NCBI GenBank assembly: GCA_024401855.1
Contig: JAKSKH010000011.1
Span: 1-63,304, forward strand
Source: Bacteroidales bacterium
GTDB lineage: Bacteria > Bacteroidota > Bacteroidia > Bacteroidales > UBA932
Direction: 5' to 3'
DNA length: 63,304 nt
Below are positions 1 through 7,988 of this stretch, piece by piece. The translations under genes and the position numbers were made by a program. The first letter of the stretch is position 1, and each line of letters begins with the position of its first letter. Below the pieces are notes generated by a model. The model did no database searches, was not told where the DNA came from, and saw only the letters and a list, made by a program, of their open reading frames with translations.

Positions 1-55
1 ACGCGTGACCCACAGCTTAGAAGGCTGTTGCTCTATCCAGCTGAGCTACGGAACC
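1..55 (-). tRNA. tRNA-Arg (anticodon TCT), 3' part cut off by window edge
   Basis: Read on the minus strand, the acceptor strand GGTTCCG is followed by TA and a D arm GCTC...GAGC. The anticodon stem ACAGC/GCTGT encloses the loop CTTCTAA, giving anticodon TCT (Arg, AGA codons). The T arm and 3' acceptor strand lie beyond position 1, so the gene is partial here. A promoter-like element sits just upstream at 79-107. Confidence 0.9.
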
Positions 56-78
56 GAGCCTTTCTGCAAATGCAGGTG

Positions 79-107
79 CAAATATACTAATTTTTCTTCT
101 TTTTCAA
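79..107 (-). promoter_or_regulatory. Bacteroidota-type promoter of tRNA-Arg
   Basis: On the minus strand TATATTTG (86 to 79) matches the -7 box TAnnTTTG. A TTG (107 to 105) lies 18 bases further upstream, as expected for the -33 element. The predicted start falls near 72, giving a short leader before the tRNA at 55. Confidence 0.6.
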
Positions 108-1093
108 TGCTGTGCCGTCATACCTGAACTCAAATAAGACTCAAGACCCACGATAATCAGCAACAACGCGTGGGAACCGTGGGAAAGCGTGGCGCACAGC
201 AGGGCGGGAGCCACTATGGTTGAAGCGTTGAGATATATGGTTGATATCGATAGTCCCACCAGATAATGGTACGGACCGATGTTTCCGGGGGTGGGGATTA
301 CCGAAGCTATGTTGCCTATTGCCGAGATGAAGACGGCATCGGAGAAGGTCAGTCCTTCAAACCCGGGTATTGCCAGGAAAGTCAGGTAGGTCATCAGGAT
401 GTACATCACCCAGATCCCGACCGTGTATATCAGGAACAGGGTTTTGTTCCTGATTTTCCCGAACGAGGCAAAGCCGCTCGTCATTCCTTTCAGCCATACG
501 GTGACCCTGGAGCAGAATGCGCTCCTGTTTCTCAGCAAGAAAATGCAGGCGATTGCCCCGGCTCCAAGAATGAAGACGGCTCCCGCAAGCCACCAGACCG
601 GGAAGGAGAACCTGCCGGCAAAAGGCCCGATGACATTTTCTTTCAGGAAGGGAACGATGGTCTGTCTGTTCCCCAATGCCGCTCCTGCAAGAAGGACCAG
701 GATAGCCAGTACATCCCACGAACGTTCCATGAGAATGGTTCCGAAGGTCTTGTCGTATGACGCCTTGGCTGTGGAGACGTGGGCGCATCTGTAGAACTCT
801 CCGACTCCGGGGATGGCAAGGCTCATGAAGTTACCGATGTTGGAACCGTGCCAGACCGATTTTCTGCTGACGTTCCCATCCAGCGGAAGCAGCTGGTTCC
901 GCCAGCGTTCCGCCCTGAAAACCAGGGCGACGACGGCCGCCAGCATGGAAAGGATGATGTACAGCCAGTTTGTGTGCGCTAAACCGTAGAAGAATTCCTG
1001 CCAGTCGTTCTTCCTGAAAGCGAAATACACAAGAATGCAAGCGACCGACAGGGATACGGTGTAACGCAATATCCTGCCACCTTTCTTTTCCAT
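104..1093 (-). CDS. lysylphosphatidylglycerol synthase-type flippase-domain membrane protein (YbhN/UPF0104 family)
   Basis: This 329-residue protein is almost entirely hydrophobic, with about seven or eight membrane segments. It starts with a Lys/Arg-rich stretch followed by a first helix at about residues 10-25. A conserved PTPGNIG motif near residue 265 and an Arg-rich loop after the second helix are typical of the transmembrane domain shared by MprF, AglD and YbhN. Members of the family without the synthase domain are thought to act in lipid or lipid-linked sugar transfer; the substrate here is unknown. The start is supported by a TAAATTTG box five bases upstream (1099-1106), which leaves almost no leader. 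It is divergent from the PfkB kinase and has no operon partner inside the window. Confidence 0.75.
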   Translation of the reverse strand: MEKKGGRILRYTVSLSVACILVYFAFRKNDWQEFFYGLAHTNWLYIILSMLAAVVALVFRAERWRNQLLPLDGNVSRKSVWHGSNIGNFMSLAIPGVGEFYRCAHVSTAKASYDKTFGTILMERSWDVLAILVLLAGAALGNRQTIVPFLKENVIGPFAGRFSFPVWWLAGAVFILGAGAIACIFLLRNRSAFCSRVTVWLKGMTSGFASFGKIRNKTLFLIYTVGIWVMYILMTYLTFLAIPGFEGLTFSDAVFISAIGNIASVIPTPGNIGPYHYLVGLSISTIYLNASTIVAPALLCATLSHGSHALLLIIVGLESYLSSGMTAQH

Positions 1094-1098
1094 GTCTG

Positions 1099-1125
1099 CA
1101 AATTTACGATATTTTATTAAATTTG
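1099..1125. promoter_or_regulatory. back-to-back divergent TAAATTTG promoter boxes
   Basis: TAAATTTG is present on the minus strand at 1106-1099, serving the flippase-like gene, and on the plus strand at 1118-1125, serving the PfkB kinase. The two boxes are 11 bases apart. Each ends 5-6 bases before the ATG of its gene, so both transcripts would be nearly leaderless. Confidence 0.6.
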
Positions 1126-1131
1126 CAGGTT

Positions 1132-2130
1132 ATGAAATCTATTCTAGGAATCGGAAACGCGCTTACCGACATTCTGGCCATTCTGCCCGATGACGCGCTT
1201 TTGGAGAAATTTCATCTCCCCAAGGGAAGCATGCAGCATGTTGACATGGAAACGGGAGACAAAATCTGGAACACCATCAAGCCTCTGGGCGTTCATTACG
1301 TTGCGGGAGGCTCCGCCGCAAATACAATTACATGCACTTCCATTTTTGGAATGCCTTCCGGCTTCATAGGAAAGATAGGTGATGATGAGTTGGGGCATCT
1401 TTTCCAGAGTGACGAGGAACAGTACGGAGTCAAATGCACGCTCCTCAAGGGTGAGCATTCTTCCGGACGTTCCATGGTTTTTGTCACCGGGGCCAATGCC
1501 GAGCGCACCTTTGCCGTTTATCTCGGTGCGGCGCTTGAACTGGTGCCTGAAGATCTCAAGCCTGAATTCTTCCAGGGATATGATTATTTCCATATAGAAG
1601 GATACCTTGTTCAGAACCAGGCCCTGATACGCAAGGCCGTTGAAATGGCAAAGGCGGCGGGATGCACCATATCAATCGACATGGCATCATACAACGTGGT
1701 CGAGTCCAACTGCGCATTCCTTCACAACCTTGTCGAGAAGTATGTGGATATAGTATTTGCCAACGAGAGCGAGTCCAAGGCATTCACGAAGATAGGAGAT
1801 CCGCGCAAGGCTTTGGATGAGATAGCATCACTGTGCGACATAGCTGTGGTCAAGGTGGGAAAGGACGGCAGCTGGGTCAAGGGTGGAGATGAGGTCCACT
1901 TCATAGAACCGTGGCCGGGAAAGGCAATAGACGCTACAGGAGCAGGAGATACCTATGCGGCGGGATTCCTTTACGCCCATTCTCTCGGGATGCCTTTGCG
2001 GGTTTGCGGAGAGGTAGGATCCATCATTGCCGCCAAAGTGGTCGAGGTGATAGGAACCAAGATAGATATTCCGCGCTGGCGTGATGCCAAGACGGAAATC
2101 AAGAATCTGATAGCCGCAAACAGCAAATGA
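1132..2130 (+). CDS. PfkB-family carbohydrate/nucleoside kinase
   Basis: This 332-residue cytoplasmic kinase has the ribokinase/PfkB fold. The N terminus carries the GNALTD motif, GGSAANT near residue 60 is the first family signature, and DATGAGD at residues 267-273 holds the catalytic Asp and the anion hole. Overall it most resembles the adenosine-kinase-like branch, so a sugar or nucleoside is the likely phosphoryl acceptor, but the substrate cannot be read from sequence. I chose the ATG at 1132 over an in-frame TTG at 1123, because that TTG lies inside the TAAATTTG promoter box. The stop overlaps the next start by four bases (ATGA), so it is probably translationally coupled to the downstream gene. 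Confidence 0.85.
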   Translation: MKSILGIGNALTDILAILPDDALLEKFHLPKGSMQHVDMETGDKIWNTIKPLGVHYVAGGSAANTITCTSIFGMPSGFIGKIGDDELGHLFQSDEEQYGVKCTLLKGEHSSGRSMVFVTGANAERTFAVYLGAALELVPEDLKPEFFQGYDYFHIEGYLVQNQALIRKAVEMAKAAGCTISIDMASYNVVESNCAFLHNLVEKYVDIVFANESESKAFTKIGDPRKALDEIASLCDIAVVKVGKDGSWVKGGDEVHFIEPWPGKAIDATGAGDTYAAGFLYAHSLGMPLRVCGEVGSIIAAKVVEVIGTKIDIPRWRDAKTEIKNLIAANSK

Positions 2131-2612
2131 GAATTCCGCCTTTAAAGTGGCTTGTCCGCAAAATTCTTGTTCACAGGAATAAAAGTAGGAAACAGACACG
2201 TATCTTACCCTTGGACAGTATCCGTCATGCCGTTGTTCTGGTAGATGCCGGGGAGGATGGTTATGAGTCTGCGGTGGATGAGGTGAATTCCTTCTTTCAC
2301 TGTGAGGGAATAGACGTTCTGGTTGTAAAGGCCGGTCCGAAAGAGATTATATGGCCGGGAATCCTTAGCAAGAGAGTCCGTTTTTCCGGCAAGGAAAAGG
2401 ATGGCGGTGGGCTCTTCGTCAATCTTTTCGGTCATCCTGACCTTATGTCTGAATATGAATCGGTATGCAGCACTGCTGATTTCAAGATCGGAAGGGAGCA
2501 GTTGCGCGGAGATGTTTTTGATATTGTTGTAACCAATCCTCAGGCGGCGGTGCCTTCCCAGAAGGAAGTGTTTGTGGCGATAGAGGATATTTTAAAGAAA
2601 ATAAAGAAATGA
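2127..2612 (+). CDS. conserved Bacteroidota protein, DUF6913-like
   Basis: A 161-residue soluble protein without signal peptide or membrane segment. The N terminus is basic (Lys/Arg-rich for about 30 residues). After it come alternating strands and helices, including a VVLVDAG segment and a late DIVVTNPQ segment, suggesting a small alpha/beta fold. I recognise it only as resembling the uncharacterised DUF6913 proteins of Bacteroidota; no catalytic motif is evident. It overlaps the PfkB gene upstream by four bases and the DUF368 gene downstream by four bases, so the three genes form one operon. A functional link to the lipid-carrier transporter next door is possible but unproven. Confidence 0.65.
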   Translation: MRIPPLKWLVRKILVHRNKSRKQTRILPLDSIRHAVVLVDAGEDGYESAVDEVNSFFHCEGIDVLVVKAGPKEIIWPGILSKRVRFSGKEKDGGGLFVNLFGHPDLMSEYESVCSTADFKIGREQLRGDVFDIVVTNPQAAVPSQKEVFVAIEDILKKIKK

Positions 2613-3511
2613 ACCGTACAGGAAAATATGCATCATTGTTCATGAAGGGATTCGGAATGGGGGCCGGAAGTGTGACTCCCTGCGTGTCTGCCGGAACAAT
2701 AGCGCTTCTTACAGGAATCTACCCTCAGTTTATTGACAGCCTTGATGCTTTTTCCAGGAAAAAGACCTGGAAAGAGCTTTTCAGTGGAAATTTCAGAGGC
2801 TTCTGGAACGAAATCAACGGAACTTTCCTTCTGTTTATCACTCTTGGCTTCATAACAAGCGTTCTTGCCCTTGCCAAGATTGTGGTGTGGGGACTTTCCC
2901 ACTGGCCGGTGCCTACCTGGTCTTTCTTTTTCGGGCTGATAGTAGCTTCAACCATTCTCCTGCTTTCCGGAATCAAGGGAAAGGAGTGGAAGGATATCAT
3001 ATTCGTGATTGCAGGCATAGGCTTGGGCGTAGGTATCTTCTATCTCAACCCTCAGGAGTCTTCCGACAGCCTGTTTTACATATTCATCTGCGGAGCCGTG
3101 TCGGTATGCACCATGGTTCTGCCCGGCATTGCGGGAAGTTTTGTGCTGCAGATAATGGGAAAGTACGAATATGTTATGAAGGCTCTGGATTTCCAGCATC
3201 TGAACTGGCCTGTGATTCTTACCTTCGCATTCGGATGTGTGTGCGGTATCCTTGCTTTCTCGAAGTTTCTCAAATGGCTTATGAGCAGATGGGAGAAGGC
3301 CACGCTAATGACTCTTGTAGGCTTTATCATAGGCTCGCTGGTACGCATCTGGCCCTATTCCGACATGAAGGCGATTGCAGACGCCCAGCTGCTCAGGACA
3401 GGAGTCGAGTCGGCTCTGAACCTTCAGATTCCTCTGGCCGTCCTGTGGTGTATCGTCGGTGCGGCGATGGTTGCCGTAATCCATCTACTGGCCGACAGGC
3501 TCCGGAAGTGA
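2609..3511 (+). CDS. DUF368/PopT-family undecaprenyl-phosphate translocase
   Basis: A 300-residue integral membrane protein with roughly eight to ten hydrophobic segments. The N-terminal GAGSVTPCVSAGTIA motif at about residues 13-27 and the second half-repeat TMVLPGIAGSFVLQIMGKYE at about 168-187 are the hallmarks of DUF368. Members of this family (PopT) have been shown to recycle undecaprenyl phosphate to the inner leaflet, supporting peptidoglycan and surface glycan synthesis. It is the last gene of a three-gene operon with ATGA junctions. Its 3' end overlaps the convergent M64 peptidase gene by 27 bases. Confidence 0.85.
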   Translation: MNRTGKYASLFMKGFGMGAGSVTPCVSAGTIALLTGIYPQFIDSLDAFSRKKTWKELFSGNFRGFWNEINGTFLLFITLGFITSVLALAKIVVWGLSHWPVPTWSFFFGLIVASTILLLSGIKGKEWKDIIFVIAGIGLGVGIFYLNPQESSDSLFYIFICGAVSVCTMVLPGIAGSFVLQIMGKYEYVMKALDFQHLNWPVILTFAFGCVCGILAFSKFLKWLMSRWEKATLMTLVGFIIGSLVRIWPYSDMKAIADAQLLRTGVESALNLQIPLAVLWCIVGAAMVAVIHLLADRLRK

Positions 3512-4840
3512 TCCGCTGACGTAGAAGTCAATCATCCTTTCTATGGCTCTCCGGCATACAGGGCAGAATGCCGGTGCGGTGTTGTTGAGCATACGGCATT
3601 CGTAGAACGGTCTGTAGCAGCCGTGTACCATATATCCCGCTCCTTCAAACACTCCTACTGTATTCCCGTAGAGTGAAGGGTCGTTGGGTGTGGGTATCGG
3701 AGTCCCTTCCTTTATCATATCGCTCCATTTGGATGAGAAGTTCCTGAGAGTGCTTATGTTGGGCTCCCAGGGCTCGATGTCCAGAGGGTAGTACTCGTCG
3801 TCGTAGGCCGTTGAGGAGTCATAGTATTCGTCTCCCAAGCCGGCAAAACTGTGGCCGAACTCATGAATGAACACCGGCAGGGAGTATTTATGGTCGGATG
3901 AGCCCATTGCATAGGAATTGTAGATGCCTCCTCCTCCGTATTTCTCCTCGTTCGCTATAATGAACAGAGCGTCAAAAGGGGTCGCCGAATACACATCGGC
4001 AATTCCGGTCTGGTCCTGGATGGTCAGATACCGGTCTTCATAGAATGTGTCGAATCCGGAATCCATTGCGGTGTCCTTCCATATCCCGTTCTGGGGAATG
4101 TCCGTACCCTCGTCTGCAGAAACGCTTTCAATGAGGTAAACGTTGAAGTCGTTCCTGCGCTGCCTGTATGGTTCCATTGAAAAGAGATAATCCATCATCC
4201 TGACGGCATCGGCGTTCAACTTGTCCATCTGGGATGCGGTGTAGCCCTCTCCGGAGAACACAAGGTCAACCTTGCAGGAAGGGTCTCCGTTATACAGCAG
4301 GCAGACTGTCCTGTATTCCTTCTGAACTTTATTTGAGATGTGCCTGTCCCGGGGGTCTATGTCGAACTCGAACATGGGGGAGAACATGCCCGTCTTTTTA
4401 ATCCTTTCATAAAGGACAACATGGCATTTCTCCTTCGGAAAGGGCATCCACAGGCTTTGATTCATGGTTTTCCTGACATTCAGAGCTTCACGGGTCGACC
4501 TCCACTCCTCGAACAGGGTGCAGAAACCGTGTGAGTATATCAGTTCTCCATTGCAGAACACCTCGAAGAAATACTGCCCGTACCCGAATTTGTCAATCAG
4601 CCCGTAGGGTGAGCCCGCCCAGGCCGCTTCGCGGTGCAGGCCGGAGAGGAAGGCGCACTGCTCCCGGTTGTCTCCGCACAGGGCGATGTCTATCCTTAAC
4701 CTTTCTCCCGTGAAGTATGTATTGTAATCAACGGTCCTGTTGAAACCGCAACTTGCCGTGCCGTCACCGGCCTGCAGGTCAAGACCCGCCGCAAGAAGTG
4801 CGAGGGCAAACAGAATTCTGACGGTTCCGTTCATCATCAA
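3485..4840 (-). CDS. M64-family (IgA peptidase-like) zinc metallopeptidase
   Basis: A 451-residue secreted protein. The N terminus has a hydrophobic signal peptide (about residues 6-24, ending near AGDG). An N-terminal beta domain of about 150 residues precedes the peptidase domain. The zinc motif HEFGH at residues 326-330 continues into GLGDEY, the extended M64 signature in which a downstream Asp/Glu completes the site. Four Cys near the C terminus (CYRPFYEC, CPVC) probably form disulfides. Family members are often called IgA peptidases, but specificity varies and cannot be inferred here. The start overlaps the stop of the upstream hydrolase gene (ATGA). Confidence 0.85.
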   Translation of the reverse strand: MMMNGTVRILFALALLAAGLDLQAGDGTASCGFNRTVDYNTYFTGERLRIDIALCGDNREQCAFLSGLHREAAWAGSPYGLIDKFGYGQYFFEVFCNGELIYSHGFCTLFEEWRSTREALNVRKTMNQSLWMPFPKEKCHVVLYERIKKTGMFSPMFEFDIDPRDRHISNKVQKEYRTVCLLYNGDPSCKVDLVFSGEGYTASQMDKLNADAVRMMDYLFSMEPYRQRRNDFNVYLIESVSADEGTDIPQNGIWKDTAMDSGFDTFYEDRYLTIQDQTGIADVYSATPFDALFIIANEEKYGGGGIYNSYAMGSSDHKYSLPVFIHEFGHSFAGLGDEYYDSSTAYDDEYYPLDIEPWEPNISTLRNFSSKWSDMIKEGTPIPTPNDPSLYGNTVGVFEGAGYMVHGCYRPFYECRMLNNTAPAFCPVCRRAIERMIDFYVSGSLPEPVGQ

Positions 4841-5589
4841 TAATTGTTTTTCCTGAAGAATTCCAGCATTCTCCGGCCTATTTTTGGACTCTTCTTTATA
4901 AAGCTGCCGTGTGTCTCGCCTTCGAATATCTCAAGTTCGGAACAGGGAAGGGAATCTGCAATGAGCCTTGTGTGCTCTATGGATATGAGGTCCTTGCTTC
5001 CCGCTGTCACGAGCACGGGGCCTTTAATTGCAGACAGGTCTTCCGGTGCAATCTGCGGTTCGCTCAGCATCATCATTGCCAGGGGAGTGCCTTCTGAGAT
5101 TATCCATTCCTTGAACGACTCGAAGTCGTCTCCACAGTCCGGATACAGGTTGGCTCCGCTGATGACAATGGGTCCGCTTGTCCCGGGATGCGCCATCTCC
5201 AGCATAAGGGCGATTATTCCTCCGTCACTCCAGCCATAGACCGCAGGCTTGTCCAATCCGAGTTTCTTTATGAAGCAATAGCTGTCTTCCGCCATGTCCG
5301 CATAATGATATTCGGTCAGAGGAGCATTCGCACCTTGTCCGCGTGAGTCGGGACTATAGACGCGGTACCCCGCTTTAGCGAGTTCCATGGCCTGGGTCCG
5401 CAGACTCTTGTGCGATCCTCCGTTACCGTGCAACAGCACCACAGGCTTTCCGTCCATCGGCCCCCGTGTCACGAAGAACAGATTCTGTCCGTTGACTTCC
5501 ACGCGCCCCGGCTCTTCCGGATACTTGAGGGTGGTGAATATAAGATAACTGAAGTAGAAGAAACCTCCGATAATGCGAAATACGTTCAT
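4837..5589 (-). CDS. alpha/beta hydrolase, membrane-anchored
   Basis: This 250-residue protein begins with a hydrophobic helix (about residues 5-20) likely to act as a signal anchor. The oxyanion-region motif HGNGG is near residue 54. The nucleophile elbow GWSDGG places the catalytic Ser at residue 121. An Asp in GSKDLIS and a His in GETHGSF complete a plausible triad. The family includes esterases, lipases and peptidases, so no substrate is assigned. It lies 14 bases after cysS and overlaps the M64 peptidase gene by four bases, so the three are probably co-transcribed. Confidence 0.8.
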   Translation of the reverse strand: MNVFRIIGGFFYFSYLIFTTLKYPEEPGRVEVNGQNLFFVTRGPMDGKPVVLLHGNGGSHKSLRTQAMELAKAGYRVYSPDSRGQGANAPLTEYHYADMAEDSYCFIKKLGLDKPAVYGWSDGGIIALMLEMAHPGTSGPIVISGANLYPDCGDDFESFKEWIISEGTPLAMMMLSEPQIAPEDLSAIKGPVLVTAGSKDLISIEHTRLIADSLPCSELEIFEGETHGSFIKKSPKIGRRMLEFFRKNNY

Positions 5590-5603
5590 AAGTGGTGATT
5601 GTT

Positions 5604-7127
5604 TTATTCAATGGTCCACTCCGCTCCGTCCTTGCCGTCCTTGACCTGAATGCCGAGAGCCTTGAGCGAGTCGCGGATATGGTCGGATGTTGCCCAGTCC
5701 TTTGCGGCTTTTGCAGCGGCGCGCTGCTCGAGTACCATATTCATAAGGCCTTCGATGACTTTTCCGGATGCCCCCGATTCGGATTCATCCCTGAGTCCGA
5801 GGACTCCGAACACTACATCGTCGAATATCTGGGTGAGCGCCTGTATGTCTTCATTGCCCAGCTTGACGGACCCCGCCTTTGCAGAGTTTATGATTCTTAC
5901 CATGTCGGAGATTGCGGCGAGGGCCATGGGCGTGTTCATGTCGTCGCACAGGGCATCATAGACCGCCTCCCAGTCCGCCCTGACATCCTTGCTTGTGGCT
6001 CCGCAGGAATCCGGGGCCGTGCCGAAAGCCTCTTCCCCGTAGGTGTATGCCGGAGCCTTGCGGCCTGCAAGCGCATAGAGGTCCTTTGCGGCCTGCATCA
6101 GCCTCCTGAGGCCTTTCTCCGCTGCCTGAAGGGCTTCGTTGGAGAAGTCGAGGGTTCCGCGGTAGTGCGCCTGGAGAATGAAGAACCTGATGGTCATAGG
6201 GCTGTATGCCTGTTCGAGTTTAGGATGATTTCCTGCGAACAGCTGCGGGAGTGTGATGAAGTTGCCCAGCGACTTGCCCATCTTCTGACCGTTGATGGTT
6301 ATCATGTTGTTGTGAACCCAGTAGTGTACGCCCTGAGTTCCACGTGATGCCTGGTTCTGCGCTATTTCACATTCGTGGTGGGGGAACATAAGATCCATTC
6401 CTCCTCCGTGTATGTCGAATTCGTGTCCGAGATACTTCTCTCCCATTACCGAACATTCGAGGTGCCAGCCCGGGAATCCTTCCCCCCAGGGTGAAGGCCA
6501 GCGCATGATATGCTCAGGCTCCGCCTTCTTCCAGATTGCGAAATCGAAGGGGGCTTTCTTGTCTGACTGGCCGTCGAGGCTTCGGGTTCCTTCAAGAGTG
6601 TCGTCGAGATTGCGTCCGGAAAGGACTCCGTAATGGAAATCCCTGTTGTATTTCTCCACGTCGAAATAGACGCTTCCGTTGCTTTCGTAGGCATACCCCG
6701 CCTCAAGTATTTTCTTGACGGCCTCTATCTGTTCCACGATGTGTCCGGATGCCCTCGGTTCTATGCTCGGGGGAGCAACGTTCAGAAGCCTCATCGCCTC
6801 GTGGTAGCGCAGTGTATAGGTCTGCACAACTTCCATGGGTTCCAGCTGCTCCAGACGCGCTTTCTTTGCTATCTTGTCCTCTCCCTCATCTGCATCGTGC
6901 TCAAGATGACCCACATCGGTGATGTTGCGTACATAACGGACCTTGTAGCCGAGGTGGCGGAGAAGCTTGCTCAGTACGTCGTAGGTGACTCCCGGGCGTG
7001 CGTGACCGAGGTGCGCGTCGCCGTAAACGGTAGGGCCGCAGACATACATTCCAACATGACCGGGGTTGATGGGGGTGAACAGCTCCTTGTTTTTTGTAAG
7101 TGTGTTTGTGAGTAGAAGGTTTCTCAT
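5604..7127 (-). CDS. cysS: cysteinyl-tRNA synthetase
   Basis: This 507-residue class I synthetase charges tRNA-Cys in the cytoplasm. Cys30 in CGPTVYG is the first zinc ligand. HLGH at residues 39-42 is the HIGH signature. LECS and HHECE supply the remaining zinc ligands. KMGKS at 282-286 is the KMSKS loop. The C-terminal helical domain has a low-complexity Ala-rich segment. The start is supported by a TATCTTCG box at 7148-7155 about 20 bases upstream. It is divergent from exoA with a shared inverted-repeat promoter, and leads a likely operon with the hydrolase and M64 genes. Confidence 0.95.
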   Translation of the reverse strand: MRNLLLTNTLTKNKELFTPINPGHVGMYVCGPTVYGDAHLGHARPGVTYDVLSKLLRHLGYKVRYVRNITDVGHLEHDADEGEDKIAKKARLEQLEPMEVVQTYTLRYHEAMRLLNVAPPSIEPRASGHIVEQIEAVKKILEAGYAYESNGSVYFDVEKYNRDFHYGVLSGRNLDDTLEGTRSLDGQSDKKAPFDFAIWKKAEPEHIMRWPSPWGEGFPGWHLECSVMGEKYLGHEFDIHGGGMDLMFPHHECEIAQNQASRGTQGVHYWVHNNMITINGQKMGKSLGNFITLPQLFAGNHPKLEQAYSPMTIRFFILQAHYRGTLDFSNEALQAAEKGLRRLMQAAKDLYALAGRKAPAYTYGEEAFGTAPDSCGATSKDVRADWEAVYDALCDDMNTPMALAAISDMVRIINSAKAGSVKLGNEDIQALTQIFDDVVFGVLGLRDESESGASGKVIEGLMNMVLEQRAAAKAAKDWATSDHIRDSLKALGIQVKDGKDGAEWTIE

Positions 7128-7146
7128 TTCACTTTCATTTAATCAC

Positions 7147-7177
7147 ACGAAGATAGCAATTAATTCGCTATCTTCGT
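7147..7177. promoter_or_regulatory. inverted-repeat divergent promoter between cysS and exoA
   Basis: A perfect 11-base inverted repeat ACGAAGATAGC/GCTATCTTCGT (7147-7157 and 7167-7177) has a nine-base spacer. Each arm contains TATCTTCG, a variant of the TAnnTTTG box, one facing cysS and one facing exoA. The + box ends four bases before the exoA ATG. Confidence 0.55.
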
Positions 7178-7180
7178 AAT

Positions 7181-7930
7181 ATGAAATTTATCAGCTGGAA
7201 TGTAAATGGCCTCAGGGCAGTGTGCGGCAAGGGTTTCTCAGATATCTTTGTCGGGTTGGACGCGGACTTCGTGTGTCTTCAGGAAACAAAACTTCAGTCG
7301 GGTCAGATAGACCTGGAATTCCCCGGATACACATCCTATTGGAATTATGCGGATAAGAAGGGGTATTCCGGAACGGTGATTTATTCGCGTCATACCCCCC
7401 TGTCCGTGACTTACGGGATTGGTGTGGATGAATTTGACCATGAAGGCAGGGTGGTTACTCTTGAAACGGACGATTTCTATCTGGTTAACGTCTATACTCC
7501 CAATTCCCAGGACGGACTCAAGCGCCTTGACTGGAGAATGCGCTGGGAGGATGCATTCCGTGCTTATGTGTGCTCTCTTACCGAACAGAAAGGTGTTATA
7601 ATATGTGGAGACATGAATGTTGCACACGAGGAGATAGATTTGAAGAATCCCGCCGCCAACCACTTCAACGCCGGGTTCTCTGACGAGGAAAGGGCGAAGT
7701 TCTCCGATCTTCTGGCTTCCGGTTTCTGTGACAGCTGGCGTTCACGTCATCCGGATGAGGTGAAGTATTCCTGGTGGTCTTACCGTATGGCGGCGCGTGA
7801 ACGCAACGTGGGGTGGAGAATAGATTATTTTCTTGTCTCGGAGAATTTTGCCCACAGGATTTCCGGCACGGAGATCCATAACGGAATCTTCGGCTCCGAC
7901 CACTGTCCCGTGGAACTCGTCATCGGATGA
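7181..7930 (+). CDS. exodeoxyribonuclease III / AP endonuclease (Xth family)
   Basis: A 249-residue enzyme of the endonuclease/exonuclease/phosphatase fold that incises DNA 5' of abasic sites and acts as a 3' exonuclease in base excision repair. Motifs in order are NVNGLRA at the N terminus, QETKLQ with the metal-binding Glu near residue 35, GDMNVAHEEIDL near residue 145, and the C-terminal GSDHCPV with the catalytic Asp-His pair. Length matches bacterial ExoA. The ATG lies only four bases after the TATCTTCG box, so its mRNA is probably leaderless. A bidirectional terminator follows immediately. Confidence 0.93.
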   Translation: MKFISWNVNGLRAVCGKGFSDIFVGLDADFVCLQETKLQSGQIDLEFPGYTSYWNYADKKGYSGTVIYSRHTPLSVTYGIGVDEFDHEGRVVTLETDDFYLVNVYTPNSQDGLKRLDWRMRWEDAFRAYVCSLTEQKGVIICGDMNVAHEEIDLKNPAANHFNAGFSDEERAKFSDLLASGFCDSWRSRHPDEVKYSWWSYRMAARERNVGWRIDYFLVSENFAHRISGTEIHNGIFGSDHCPVELVIG

Positions 7931-7940
7931 CATAAAAAAG

Positions 7941-7963
7941 GAGGCCCCCTATCAGAGGGCCTC
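7941..7963. terminator. bidirectional intrinsic terminator between exoA and rpoC
   Basis: GAGGCCC (7941-7947) pairs with GGGCCTC (7957-7963), followed by TTTTT on + and preceded by AAAAA, which reads as a U tract on -. It would end both the exoA transcript and the convergent rpoC transcript. Confidence 0.85.
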
Positions 7964-7988
7964 TTTTTATAGTGGAGTATCTGTCAGT

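Noticed and set aside
266-760. Plus-strand frame opposite the flippase-like gene
   Set aside because: The minus-strand product has clear membrane helices and family motifs; the plus frame is a charged low-quality shadow.
1123-1131. TTG start for the PfkB gene, and similar TTG starts at 38887 (moxR), 38047 (exbB) and 55548 (methyltransferase)
   Set aside because: These TTG codons fall in or beside TAnnTTTG promoter boxes; nearby ATGs fit the protein families better.
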